64,000 bases of DNA. It comes from Mesorhizobium sp. Root554. GTDB lineage: Bacteria; Pseudomonadota; Alphaproteobacteria; Rhizobiales; Rhizobiaceae. The stretch lies in assembly GCF_001427025.1 (NCBI RefSeq), contig NZ_LMGA01000001.1:926455-990454 (forward strand), written 5' to 3'. Below are positions 55,820 to 64,000 of the stretch, piece after piece. Each line of letters starts with the position of its first letter. Within the stretch, counting starts at the first letter, position 1. The notes below the pieces were generated by a model. The model searched no databases. It was not told the DNA's origin and worked only from the letters and a program-made list of their open reading frames with translations. Position numbers and translations under genes: made by a program.

Positions 55820-56829
55820 CGATGCTCGTTTCAGGCCTGCGCCGCGCGGCGCCGCAACTCATCTGCCTTGCCGTCATCCTGTTCTTCAACTGGCTGGCCT
55901 TCCCGGGCTTCTTCAATCTCCGCATCCAGGACGGCCGGCTTTTCGGCAGCCTGATCGACGTGCTGAACCGCGGCGCGCCTGTCGCCATCCTCGCTGTCGG
56001 CATGACGGCGGTGATTGCCTCGAAGGGCGTGGATCTTTCCGTCGGCGCCGTCATGGCGATGGCAGGAGCCGTGGCAGCGACCATGACGGTGGCGGACTAT
56101 TCCTTGCCGGTGGTCATTCTGTCGGCGCTGGCGGTCGGCCTTGCCTGCGGCCTGCTCAACGGCTTCCTGGTGGCTGTCCTCGAATTGCAGCCGATCGTCG
56201 CGACCTTGATCCTCATGGTTGCCGGACGTGGCATCGCGCAGCTCATCACCGAAGGCGTCATCGTAACCTTCGTCGAACCCGGTCTCATCTTTTTCGGCAC
56301 CGGCTCATTCCTGGGCATACCCATGCCGGTAATCATCGCGGCGGTGCTGGCGCTGGTCACGGTACTCATCGTGCGGCGCACGGCGCTCGGGCTGCTGATC
56401 GAATCGATCGGCGTCAATCGTGAAGCCTCGACCTATGCGGGCATCAACAGCCGCCTGCTGATTGTCCTTGCCTATACGTTCTGTGGGTTTTGTGCCGCAC
56501 TGGCGGGCATCATCGTCGCCGCCGACATTCGCGGCGCCGACGCCAACAATGCCGGCCTGTGGCTCGAACTCGACGCCATACTCGCGGTGGTGATCGGCGG
56601 CACGTCGCTGCTCGGCGGGCGGTTCTCGATCCTGATGTCAGTTCTCGGCGCCATCATCATCCAGGCAATGAACACCGGCATCCTGATCTCCGGCTTCCCG
56701 CCGGAATACAACCTCATCGTCAAGGCCGCCGTCATCATCCTGATCCTGTTGGCCCAGTCAGCCTCGCTTGTCGGCTTCCGTTTGCCGAAAACCAGCACGG
56801 TTGCGGTCAGGAAAGTCGAAGCGCCATGA
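55816..56829 (+). CDS. ytfT: Sugar ABC transporter permease YtfT
   Basis: A 337-residue inner-membrane permease of the CUT2 class with eight to ten helices. Signatures are GMTAVIASKGVDLSVGAVMA near the N-terminal third and AVVIGGTSLLGGRFSIL near the C-terminus. It is coupled to ytfR and yjfF by ATGA overlaps and is one of two permeases of the furanose importer. Confidence 0.94.
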   Translation: MTMLVSGLRRAAPQLICLAVILFFNWLAFPGFFNLRIQDGRLFGSLIDVLNRGAPVAILAVGMTAVIASKGVDLSVGAVMAMAGAVAATMTVADYSLPVVILSALAVGLACGLLNGFLVAVLELQPIVATLILMVAGRGIAQLITEGVIVTFVEPGLIFFGTGSFLGIPMPVIIAAVLALVTVLIVRRTALGLLIESIGVNREASTYAGINSRLLIVLAYTFCGFCAALAGIIVAADIRGADANNAGLWLELDAILAVVIGGTSLLGGRFSILMSVLGAIIIQAMNTGILISGFPPEYNLIVKAAVIILILLAQSASLVGFRLPKTSTVAVRKVEAP

Positions 56830-57809
56830 CGTCCTCACGCCTTCTGCCGTTCTATGCCACGCTGGTCATTTTCGTGCTGGCTTACGCGGTCTGCGTCATC
56901 CAGTTTCCCAACATGCTGTCGACGCGCGTGCTCGGTAACCTTTTGACCGACAACGCCTTCCTCGGCGTCGCCGCGGTTGGCATGACGTTCGTGATCATCT
57001 CCGGCGGCATCGATCTTTCGGTTGGTTCGGTCATCGGCTTCACCACCGTGCTGATCGCCGTGCTGATCGGCTGGTACGGCTTTCACCCGCTCGCGGCCTT
57101 CGCCGTGGCTCTGGTCATCAGCACGCTTTTCGGCGCCGCCATGGGCGCGGTCATCCATTATCTCGACGTTCCCGCCTTCATCGTCACGCTGGCCGGCATG
57201 TTTCTGGCGCGCGGCATGGCTTTCGTCATCACCACGGATTCCATTCCGGTCACGCATGAATTTTACACGACGCTGCAGGAGCTTTATGTCCGCATGCCGG
57301 GCGGTGGACGGCTGACGCTGATCGGCGGCCTGATGGTCCTCGTCTTCCTCGGTGGCATCGTGCTGGCGCATTTCACGCGCTTCGGCTCCTACGTCTATGC
57401 GCTGGGCGGCAACCGCACCTCGGCCGAACTGATGGGCGTCCCGGTGGCGCGCACGACGGTCGGCATCTACGCCCTGTCAGGCTTCCTGTCCGGGCTCGCC
57501 GGTGTGGTCTTCTCGCTCTACACCTCGGCCGGCTATTCGCTGTCGGCCGTCGGCGTGGAGCTCGACACCATCGCCGCCGTGGTGATCGGCGGCACGCTGC
57601 TGACCGGCGGCGCAGGGCTGGTGGCCGGGACTTTTGTCGGCGTCATCATCCAGGGCCTGATCCAGACCTACATCGTCTTCGACGGCACGCTTTCGAGCTG
57701 GTGGACGAAAATCGTCGTCGGCCTTTTGCTCTTTGCCTTCATTGCCCTTCAGCGGCTATTGGTTGTCCTGTCCGCGCGCAAGCGGAAGTCCGGGGGGGCA
57801 CCTGCATGA
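56826..57809 (+). CDS. yjfF: Sugar ABC transporter permease YjfF
   Basis: A 327-residue CUT2 permease, second channel subunit of the YtfQ importer. Conserved stretches are GMTFVIISGGIDLSVGSVIG and AVVIGGTLLTGGAGLVAGT. It starts in an ATGA overlap with ytfT and overlaps the regulator gene by the same means. A frame extending upstream through ytfT has no membrane pattern and is discarded. Confidence 0.94.
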   Translation: MTSSRLLPFYATLVIFVLAYAVCVIQFPNMLSTRVLGNLLTDNAFLGVAAVGMTFVIISGGIDLSVGSVIGFTTVLIAVLIGWYGFHPLAAFAVALVISTLFGAAMGAVIHYLDVPAFIVTLAGMFLARGMAFVITTDSIPVTHEFYTTLQELYVRMPGGGRLTLIGGLMVLVFLGGIVLAHFTRFGSYVYALGGNRTSAELMGVPVARTTVGIYALSGFLSGLAGVVFSLYTSAGYSLSAVGVELDTIAAVVIGGTLLTGGAGLVAGTFVGVIIQGLIQTYIVFDGTLSSWWTKIVVGLLLFAFIALQRLLVVLSARKRKSGGAPA

Positions 57810-58561
57810 ATTCCGTCCAGTCGGGTCTCAGCCGCACGCTTGCGCCAAAGGGTATCCATGGCCATGTCATGGGCGACCTCGGACGCGGCATCGTTTCGGG
57901 CGCGCTCCCCGAAAACTCCATCCTTCCGCGCGATGCTGAATTGCAACAGCGCTACGGTGTTTCGCGCACAGTGCTGCGCGAAGCGCTCAAGACGCTTGCC
58001 GCGAAGGGCCTGATCCAGCCCAAGGCCAAGATCGGCACGCGCGTGGTTCCGCGCGACGGCTGGAACCTGTTCGACCCCGATATATTGCAGTGGCATGCCG
58101 ATACCGGCGTCGTCGATGCGCAGTTCCTCTTCAATCTTCAGGAAATGCGGCTGGCGCTGGAGCCGGAAGCCGCGGCGCTGGCGGCGCTTCGGCGTACCGA
58201 GGCGCAGGTAGGAGAACTCTATCACTGGGTCGACCTGATGGGCGCCGCCGGCATCACCGGCAATGACTTTGTCCAGCACGACCTCCACCTCCACATCTGC
58301 GTCGCCGAGGCATCGGGCAACCCGTTCATGAGGGCGATCAGCGCCCTGATCGAAGTGGCGCTGGTTGCGACCTTCACCGTCAGTTCGCCGATCCCCAACA
58401 CCGAACGCCACAAGCTGTCCGTGCAGCGCCACCGTGACATCGCACGGGCGATCGAGGATCGGGACCCACAAGCGGCAAGGACGGCGATGCGCCGGGTAAT
58501 CCAGGAAGGCATCGACCGCGTTTCCGTGGAAACAGGCAGGAAGCCTGAGGACAGATCATGA
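57806..58561 (+). CDS. GntR-family regulator, FadR/FCD subfamily (module 4)
   Basis: A 251-residue regulator. Winged helix at about 15-85 (DAELQQRYGVSRTVLREALK, KIGTRV) and an FCD ligand domain (about 100-230) with DLHLHICVAEASGNPF and QRHRDIARAI, whose Asp and His residues fit the metal site. It is co-transcribed with the importer and the arabinonate enzymes, coupled by ATGA at both ends, so it is probably autoregulatory and responds to a pathway acid or sugar. Confidence 0.88.
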   Translation: MNSVQSGLSRTLAPKGIHGHVMGDLGRGIVSGALPENSILPRDAELQQRYGVSRTVLREALKTLAAKGLIQPKAKIGTRVVPRDGWNLFDPDILQWHADTGVVDAQFLFNLQEMRLALEPEAAALAALRRTEAQVGELYHWVDLMGAAGITGNDFVQHDLHLHICVAEASGNPFMRAISALIEVALVATFTVSSPIPNTERHKLSVQRHRDIARAIEDRDPQAARTAMRRVIQEGIDRVSVETGRKPEDRS

Positions 58562-60327
58562 CAGACAGTGCCGGGCGCAAGGGCGCCAGATTCACGCCGG
58601 CCGAGTGGCCGCGCAAGCTGCGCTCGCAGGAATGGTACGGCGGCACGTCGCGCGACAATATCTACCACCGGGGCTGGCTCAAGAATCAGGGCTATCCGCA
58701 CGATCTCTTCGATGGACGCCCGGTAATCGGCATCCTCAACACCTGGTCGGACCTGACGCCCTGCAACGGTCATCTTCGTGAGCTTGCCGAAAAGGTCAAA
58801 GCAGGCGTCTGGGAAGCTGGCGGGTTCCCGCTGGAGGTCCCGGTCTTCTCGGCTTCCGAAAACACCTACCGCCCGACGGCGATGATGTACCGCAACCTCG
58901 CCGCGCTGGCGGTCGAGGAGACGATGCGCGCGCAGCCGATCGACGGCGCGGTGCTGCTGGTCGGATGCGACAAGACCACGCCCTCGCTGATGATGGGCGC
59001 GGCATCTACGGACCTGCCTTCGATTGTCGTCACCGGCGGGCCGATGCTGAACGGCTGGTTCCGCGGCGAGCGTGTCGGGTCCGGCACCGCGCTGTGGCAG
59101 ATGTCGGAGGCCATCAAGGCCGGCACGATGAGCAGGGAAGACTTTCTGGACGCCGAGCAGGCGATGAGCCGGTCTTCCGGCACCTGCAACACGATGGGCA
59201 CAGCCTCCACCATGGCGTCCATGGCGGAAGCGCTCGGCATGGCGCTATCCGGCAACGCCGCCATCCCGGCTGTCGACAGCCGCCGCCGCGTCATGGCGCA
59301 GATGACAGGCCGGCGCATCGTGCAGATGGTGAAGGACGATCTCAAGCCGTCCGACGTTCTGACCAAGGAAGCCTTCGAAAACGCCATCCGCACCAATGGC
59401 GCCATCGGCGGCTCCACCAATGCTGTCGTGCATCTGCTGGCGCTGGCCGGCCGTGTGGGAATCGACCTGACGCTGGACGATTGGGACCGGCTCGGTCGCG
59501 AGGTGCCAACGATCGTCAACCTGATGCCGTCCGGCAAATATCTGATGGAGGAGTTCTTCTACGCCGGCGGCCTGCCCGTCGTGCTCAAGCGGCTGGGCGA
59601 GGCCGGTCTCCTGCACAAGGATGCGCTCACCGTTTCCGGCGAAACCCAGTGGGATCAGGTCAAGGATGTCGTCAACTGGAACGAGGACGTCATCCTGCCC
59701 ATGGACAAGCCGCTGCGGCCGCAGGGTGGCATGGCCGTCCTGCGCGGCAATCTGGCGCCCAGGGGAGCCGTGCTGAAACCGTCCGCCGCATCGCCATCGC
59801 TCATGGTTCATCGTGGTCGCGCTGTCGTCTTCACCGACATCGACGACTATAAGCGCAAGATCGCCGACCCTGATCTCGACATCGACGAGACCTGCATCAT
59901 GGTCCTGCAGAACTGCGGGCCGCGCGGCTATCCGGGCATGGCCGAGGTCGGCAATATGGGCTTGCCGCCGAAGGTGCTGAAGAAGGGCATCACGGACATG
60001 ATTCGAATTTCCGATGCGCGCATGTCCGGCACGGCCTATGGCACCGTGATCCTGCATGTCAGCCCGGAAGCTGCCGCCGGTGGACCATTGGCAATCGTGC
60101 GCGACGGCGATTTCATTGAAGTCGACGTGCCTAACCGGCGTCTTCACCTCGACGTTTCGGACGAAGAGATTGAACGCCGGCTTCAAGCCTGGAAAAACCC
60201 GATGAGCCGTCCGCAGAGCGGCTATGCCATGCTCTATCACGACCACGTTACCGGCGCGGACACTGGCGCCGATTTCGATTTTCTGAAAGGTATGCGCGGC
60301 AACGCCGTGCCCAAGGATTCCCACTGA
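58558..60327 (+). CDS. L-arabinonate dehydratase (IlvD/Edd family)
   Basis: A 589-residue [2Fe-2S], Mg-dependent dehydratase turning L-arabinonate into L-2-keto-3-deoxyarabinonate; related acids such as D-fuconate or L-galactonate may also serve. Cluster cysteines are Cys69 (TPCNGH), one in LLVGCDKTTPS and one in SSGTCNTMGTAS. The chain matches the characterised Rhizobium leguminosarum enzyme nearly throughout, for example RKLRSQEWYGGTSRD, SGKYLMEEFFYAGGLP and the terminal GNAVPKDSH. It overlaps the GntR gene by four bases. Confidence 0.93.
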   Translation: MTDSAGRKGARFTPAEWPRKLRSQEWYGGTSRDNIYHRGWLKNQGYPHDLFDGRPVIGILNTWSDLTPCNGHLRELAEKVKAGVWEAGGFPLEVPVFSASENTYRPTAMMYRNLAALAVEETMRAQPIDGAVLLVGCDKTTPSLMMGAASTDLPSIVVTGGPMLNGWFRGERVGSGTALWQMSEAIKAGTMSREDFLDAEQAMSRSSGTCNTMGTASTMASMAEALGMALSGNAAIPAVDSRRRVMAQMTGRRIVQMVKDDLKPSDVLTKEAFENAIRTNGAIGGSTNAVVHLLALAGRVGIDLTLDDWDRLGREVPTIVNLMPSGKYLMEEFFYAGGLPVVLKRLGEAGLLHKDALTVSGETQWDQVKDVVNWNEDVILPMDKPLRPQGGMAVLRGNLAPRGAVLKPSAASPSLMVHRGRAVVFTDIDDYKRKIADPDLDIDETCIMVLQNCGPRGYPGMAEVGNMGLPPKVLKKGITDMIRISDARMSGTAYGTVILHVSPEAAAGGPLAIVRDGDFIEVDVPNRRLHLDVSDEEIERRLQAWKNPMSRPQSGYAMLYHDHVTGADTGADFDFLKGMRGNAVPKDSH

Positions 60328-60356
60328 TCTTTTCTGATTCCCGATTGGACTAAGCC

Positions 60357-61280
60357 ATGCCATTGCCCAAAAAACTCACAGGCATTCTGCCTGTCGCGCC
60401 GACACCTTTCCACGCCGACGGGCGCGTCGACGAGGAGGGTATGCGCCGCGTCATCGACTGCATGATCGACCAGGGCGTCGACGCCATCTGCATCCTCGCC
60501 AACTATTCGGAGCAGTTCCTGCTTTCGGACGAGGAGCGCGCCACGCTGACGCGGCTGTCGCTGGAGCACGCGGCGGGCCGGGTGCCCGTCATCGTCACCA
60601 TCAGCCATTTTTCCACGGACATCGCCACGCAGCGCGCGAAATTCGCCCAGGACCTCGGCGCTGCCATGGTCATGATGATGCCGCCCTATCACGGCTCGGG
60701 CCTGTTTCCCGCGCCGGCCGGCATCTACGAGCATTTCCAGACTGTCAACGACGCCGTCCGCATCCCGATCATGGTCCAGGATGCGCCGCTTTCCGGCGTT
60801 GCGCTCTCCGTCGATCTACTCGCCAAAATGGCGCGCGAGCTTGAAAACGTTTCCTATTTCAAGATCGAATGCCCATTTGCCGCCGACAAGCTGGCAGCGC
60901 TGATCGAGGCTGCCGGCGATCACATAGACGGGCCGTTCGACGGCGAGGAGGCCGCGACCCTGCTGGCCGATCTCGACGCCGGCGCGACCGGAACCATGAC
61001 CTCGGCCATGTTCCCGGAGCAGATCCGGCCCATCGTCGTCGATTACCTGGCGGGAAACACCGATGCGGCCTTGGCGCAGTGGAAAAAGTGCCTACCTCTC
61101 ATCAACCATGAGAACCGCCAGTGCGGCCTGCGCGCCTGTAAAGTTGTTTTCGCAGCCGGTGGCGTCATCCGTTCCGATGCGGTAAGGCACCCGCTCAAAC
61201 CCATGAGCGAGCGAACCAGGACCCGGCTGCTCGAACTTGCACGCGATCTCGACGTGCTGGCGCTGCGCTGGGGCAAGTAG
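60357..61280 (+). CDS. L-2-keto-3-deoxyarabinonate dehydratase (DHDPS family)
   Basis: A 307-residue Schiff-base enzyme giving alpha-ketoglutarate semialdehyde from L-2-keto-3-deoxyarabinonate. Its loop reads ILANYSEQFLLSDEER instead of G-x-TGE, the Tyr position is VQDAPLSGV, and the Schiff-base Lys169 is in YFKIEC. These variants are specific to this enzyme type, as in Azospirillum. It lies 29 bases after the dehydratase gene, completing the second step of the route. Confidence 0.92.
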   Translation: MPLPKKLTGILPVAPTPFHADGRVDEEGMRRVIDCMIDQGVDAICILANYSEQFLLSDEERATLTRLSLEHAAGRVPVIVTISHFSTDIATQRAKFAQDLGAAMVMMMPPYHGSGLFPAPAGIYEHFQTVNDAVRIPIMVQDAPLSGVALSVDLLAKMARELENVSYFKIECPFAADKLAALIEAAGDHIDGPFDGEEAATLLADLDAGATGTMTSAMFPEQIRPIVVDYLAGNTDAALAQWKKCLPLINHENRQCGLRACKVVFAAGGVIRSDAVRHPLKPMSERTRTRLLELARDLDVLALRWGK

Positions 61281-61300
61281 CGACTGAAAGGACGACCAGA

Positions 61301-62806
61301 ATGCTGACAGGCAAACATCTCATCGCTGGCGAATGGGTGGGCGACGAACACACGTTCAAATCCGAGCCTTCCAGCGGCGAGGCGCATGATTTCGCCGTTG
61401 GCACCCCGGCGCATGTCGACCGCGCTGCCCGGGCCGCCGAGGAGGCCTACTGGAGCTACGCGGCCCTGTCGCGCGCCGAGCGTGCCGCCTTCCTGCGCTC
61501 CATTGCCGAGGAGATCGACAAGCTCGGCGATGAGATCACCGCGATCGGCACGCAGGAAACCGGCCTGCCGGCTGCGCGCCTGACCGGCGAGCGCGGCCGC
61601 ACCACCGGCCAGCTGAAACTGTTCGCCTCCCACATCGAGGACGGCGCCTATCTCGACCGGCGCCATGATGTGGCGCTGCCCGACCGGCAGCCGCTGCCGC
61701 GCCCCGACATCCGCCTGATCCAGCGGCCCATCGGCCCGGTCGCCGTGTTCGGCGCCTCGAACTTCCCGCTCGCCTTCTCGACCGCCGGCGGGGACACCGC
61801 TTCGGCGCTGGCCGCCGGCTGCCCCGTCGTGGTCAAGGGCCATTCCGCGCATCCCGGCACCGGGGAACTGGTGGCGCAGGCGATCGATGCGGCGATCCGC
61901 AAGCACAAGCTCCATCCCGGCGTCTTCTCGCTGGTGCAGGGCGGCAACCGCGATGTCGGGGAGGCGCTGGTCAAGCATCCGCTGATCAAGGCGGTCGGTT
62001 TCACCGGCTCGCTGCGCGGCGGCCGCGCGCTGTTCGACCTGTGCGCGGCGCGACCGGAGCCGATCCCCTTCTTTGGCGAGCTTGGCTCGGTCAACCCGAT
62101 GTTCGTCATGCCGGCTGCGGTGAAGGCGCGCGGCGAGGCCATAGCCAAGGGCTGGGCCGGTTCGCTCACCATGGGGGCAGGGCAGTTCTGCACCAATCCC
62201 GGTGTCGCTGTGGTCGTCGACGGGCCGAACGTGGAGGCGTTCCGCTCGAGCGCCATCGAGGCGCTTGGGCAGGTCTTGGCGCAGACCATGCTGACCGACG
62301 GCATCGCCGACGCCTACCGCGCCGGCGTCAGCCGCATGCAGAACACCGGCAAGGTGGCGGAACTCGTAGGCACGGGCACCAACACCCGCGCCGCGTCGCC
62401 CTACCTGTTCGAGACGGACGGCGACACTTTCCTCGCTCACGAGGAACTGGCCGAGGAAGTGTTCGGCCCGCTCGGCGTGCTGGTGAAGGCGAAAAATGTC
62501 GGGCAGATGGAAGAGATCGCCAAGGGCCTGCACGGCCAGCTGACCTGCACCCTGCAGATCGACGAGGCCGATTATGGCGAAGCCCGCAAGCTGCTGCCGA
62601 TCCTCGAGCGCAAGGCCGGCCGTATCCTCGCCAACGGTTTCCCGACCGGCGTAGAAGTCAGTGACGCCATGGTCCATGGCGGGCCTTACCCGGCCTCGAC
62701 CAATTTCGGCGCCACCTCGGTCGGCACCATGGCGATCCGCCGCTTCCTGCGCCCGGTGGCGTTCCAGGACATGCCGGTAGCGGTGCTGCCGGAGGATTTG
62801 CGGTAA
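61301..62806 (+). CDS. Alpha-ketoglutarate semialdehyde dehydrogenase
   Basis: A 501-residue NAD(P)-dependent aldehyde dehydrogenase, the last step that delivers alpha-ketoglutarate to the TCA cycle. Family features are GASNFPLAFSTAGGDTASAL, the general-base Glu in FFGELGSVNP and the nucleophilic Cys in GAGQFCTNPG. The class called 2,5-dioxovalerate dehydrogenase matches. It could also serve the KdgD-like product of module 3. It ends the operon, with a strong terminator 47 bases later. Confidence 0.92.
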   Translation: MLTGKHLIAGEWVGDEHTFKSEPSSGEAHDFAVGTPAHVDRAARAAEEAYWSYAALSRAERAAFLRSIAEEIDKLGDEITAIGTQETGLPAARLTGERGRTTGQLKLFASHIEDGAYLDRRHDVALPDRQPLPRPDIRLIQRPIGPVAVFGASNFPLAFSTAGGDTASALAAGCPVVVKGHSAHPGTGELVAQAIDAAIRKHKLHPGVFSLVQGGNRDVGEALVKHPLIKAVGFTGSLRGGRALFDLCAARPEPIPFFGELGSVNPMFVMPAAVKARGEAIAKGWAGSLTMGAGQFCTNPGVAVVVDGPNVEAFRSSAIEALGQVLAQTMLTDGIADAYRAGVSRMQNTGKVAELVGTGTNTRAASPYLFETDGDTFLAHEELAEEVFGPLGVLVKAKNVGQMEEIAKGLHGQLTCTLQIDEADYGEARKLLPILERKAGRILANGFPTGVEVSDAMVHGGPYPASTNFGATSVGTMAIRRFLRPVAFQDMPVAVLPEDLR

Positions 62807-62852
62807 AGGCGAATAGGCCGGGAGCCGGCTTGCGCTAGCGTCCGTCAGAAAG

Positions 62853-62879
62853 CCCGCCGCTCACCCGGCGGGTTTTTTT
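62853..62879 (+). terminator. Intrinsic terminator of the ytf operon
   Basis: CCCGCCG (62853-62859) pairs with CGGCGGG (62866-62872) around a six-base loop, then T7. It lies between the aldehyde dehydrogenase gene and the convergent histidine kinase gene, and has a clear U-tract only for the rightward operon. Confidence 0.9.
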
Positions 62880-62883
62880 CAAT

Positions 62884-64000
62884 CTAGCCTAGCGGCATGC
62901 GAAACGTGAACCGCGTCGCACTGTCATTTGAGGTTGCCTCCAGGCTGCCGCCGTGGACGCGCGCTATCTCATGCGCAATGTAGAGACCGAGACCCAATCC
63001 CTGCTGGCTCGGTCTCACCTTGCCGCGAAAGAACGGCTGGAACAGGTTTTTCAATATTTCCTCGGGAATAGGCTTGCCTTCGTTCTCCACCCACAGTTCG
63101 AACTGGCCGTCGTCTGTGGACGCCCCAACCCGCACCGGTTTTTGTTTCGCACCATGGATAATGGCGTTGCCGAGCAAATTGGAGAACATCTGACCGATGC
63201 GCTCGTGATCGACGGCAACCAACTTTGTCAGCTTGAGATCTGCAATGATTTCGAGCTCGACATTCACGGTCCGGAGTTCCGCGATGACCTGCTCGAGTAC
63301 CGGCTCCAACGGCTGCTCGGCATCGATCTCCAAATCCAGGCCGTCGCCGAGACGCGCGCGCGCGAAGTCCAGCACGTTGTCGATCAGCCCGCGCATTCGC
63401 ATCAGGCTGCCCTGCATCAGCTTGACGATGCTCAGATGCTTGTCGTCCAGGGAAGAGCGCAAAAGCATGTTGGTGCCGCTCTCGACCGAGGCAACCGGGT
63501 TGCGAAGGTCATGACCCAGCACGGCTATGAACTGCTCGCGCAGTTCCGACATCTCGCGTTCCTTCTTCAGATCCGACTGAGCTCTTGATAAATCCGCGTC
63601 GGCGTCCAGATGAGCGGCGATCAGCTCGGCGAACAGCTTGAACATGCCGGTGATCTTGGAATTCCTTAGTTGAGCCGGGGCCGGATCAATCGCACAAAGA
63701 GTGCCGAAGAACTCTCCGTTTCTTCGTATGATCGGCATCGAAATATAGCTTTGAAAGCCGTACATTGCCGGCGTCGGATGAGCGCGATATGCCTCGTCCT
63801 CGGTAACCTGATCGATGATGACTGGCTCCAGGCTTTGCCTGATTTGGTCACAGATGGTTGTCTCGACCTTCAACTCGTCTCCCGGCTTCAACCCGAAATC
63901 GATGTTGTCGAGACTATCGCATGTCACCCATCTGCTTTCGGTGACGCGGGCGACGGCTGCAAACCGCATGCCTGTGGTTTGGCAGATAACGTCGAGAATG
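62884..64000 (-). CDS. Sensor histidine kinase with GAF domain (5' end beyond right edge)
   Basis: A cytoplasmic-looking histidine kinase, open to the right edge. The visible 370 or so residues hold a GAF domain (about residues 1-125, including ILDVICQTTGMRFAAVARV upstream of the first ATG at 63969), a coiled-coil linker, the HisKA box FIAVLGHDLRNP with the phospho-His, and an ATPase domain with N-box FSNLLGNAIIHGA and G-box GLGLGLYIAHEIA. No transmembrane segment or receiver domain is seen. Because the GAF sequence continues past 63969, the start must lie outside the window. Its signal and partner regulator are unknown. Confidence 0.9.
   Translation of the reverse strand, partial: ILDVICQTTGMRFAAVARVTESRWVTCDSLDNIDFGLKPGDELKVETTICDQIRQSLEPVIIDQVTEDEAYRAHPTPAMYGFQSYISMPIIRRNGEFFGTLCAIDPAPAQLRNSKITGMFKLFAELIAAHLDADADLSRAQSDLKKEREMSELREQFIAVLGHDLRNPVASVESGTNMLLRSSLDDKHLSIVKLMQGSLMRMRGLIDNVLDFARARLGDGLDLEIDAEQPLEPVLEQVIAELRTVNVELEIIADLKLTKLVAVDHERIGQMFSNLLGNAIIHGAKQKPVRVGASTDDGQFELWVENEGKPIPEEILKNLFQPFFRGKVRPSQQGLGLGLYIAHEIARVHGGSLEATSNDSATRFTFRMPLG

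Noticed and set aside
61043..62677. A 544-codon minus-strand open frame opposite the aldehyde dehydrogenase gene
   Set aside because: Same mirror-frame effect; the sense strand carries catalytic Cys and Glu motifs of a full-length dehydrogenase.

Overview
The window reads as a chromosomal stretch from a GC-rich alphaproteobacterium of the order Hyphomicrobiales (Rhizobiales), most like the Mesorhizobium/Aminobacter/Phyllobacterium group. The grounds are a malic enzyme fused to a phosphotransacetylase-like domain, an MlaE permease fused to a STAS domain, a ~2000-residue growth-pole-ring-type protein, and dense ATGA/TGATG-coupled operons of ABC importers and sugar-acid enzymes. I see no rRNA, tRNA, IS element, prophage or CRISPR array.

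Region 1 (1-27 kb) is housekeeping and envelope. It holds maeB (partial at the left edge), a short-chain dehydrogenase with an unusual active site, a metallophosphoesterase and an MFS permease. A four-gene Mla/MCE lipid transporter operon (5.1-9.2 kb) converges on the giant coiled-coil gene (9.5-15.5 kb) across a strong bidirectional terminator. Then come an orphan Hpt protein, a [2Fe-2S] ferredoxin, a DUF922 protease, the folate trio folP-folB-folK, an LtrA membrane protein, a DUF924 protein, a KefB-type antiporter, two small exported proteins, and a YcjX/YcjF/SixA group.

Region 2 (27.2-40.5 kb) is a catabolic island built around a divergent promoter region at about 36 kb. Leftwards run a peptide/oligosaccharide-type ABC importer, a DUF1537 four-carbon sugar-acid kinase, a GntR/FCD regulator and, after a 200-base gap, two coupled PCC/DUF296 proteins. 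Rightwards run pdxA2, a DHDPS-family aldolase, a cytoplasmic BNR/sialidase-fold protein and an iron-dependent alcohol dehydrogenase. The kinase plus PdxA2 pair is known from threonate/erythronate catabolism, but this combination with the other enzymes is not a pathway I recognise.

Region 3 (40.9-53.0 kb) is one long leftward operon of twelve genes. It encodes a GntR regulator, a KdgD-like DHDPS protein, a four-gene ABC importer, an enolase-superfamily enzyme, an SMP-30 lactonase, uronate dehydrogenase, an aldose 1-epimerase, an IlvD/Edd dehydratase and an RraA-family protein. Together they suggest oxidative catabolism of a hexuronate through an aldarolactone and aldarate.

Region 4 (53.3-62.8 kb) is a rightward operon. 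The YtfQ-YtfR-YtfT-YjfF furanose importer is followed by a GntR regulator and three enzymes of the non-phosphorylating L-arabinose route: arabinonate dehydratase, 2-keto-3-deoxyarabinonate dehydratase and alpha-ketoglutarate semialdehyde dehydrogenase. It ends at a clear terminator facing a sensor histidine kinase that runs off the right edge.

Regions 2-4 look like three modules for breaking down plant or microbial polysaccharide sugars and sugar acids. Each has its own importer and its own FCD-type GntR regulator. In all three importer operons an intercistronic hairpin follows the substrate-binding-protein gene.
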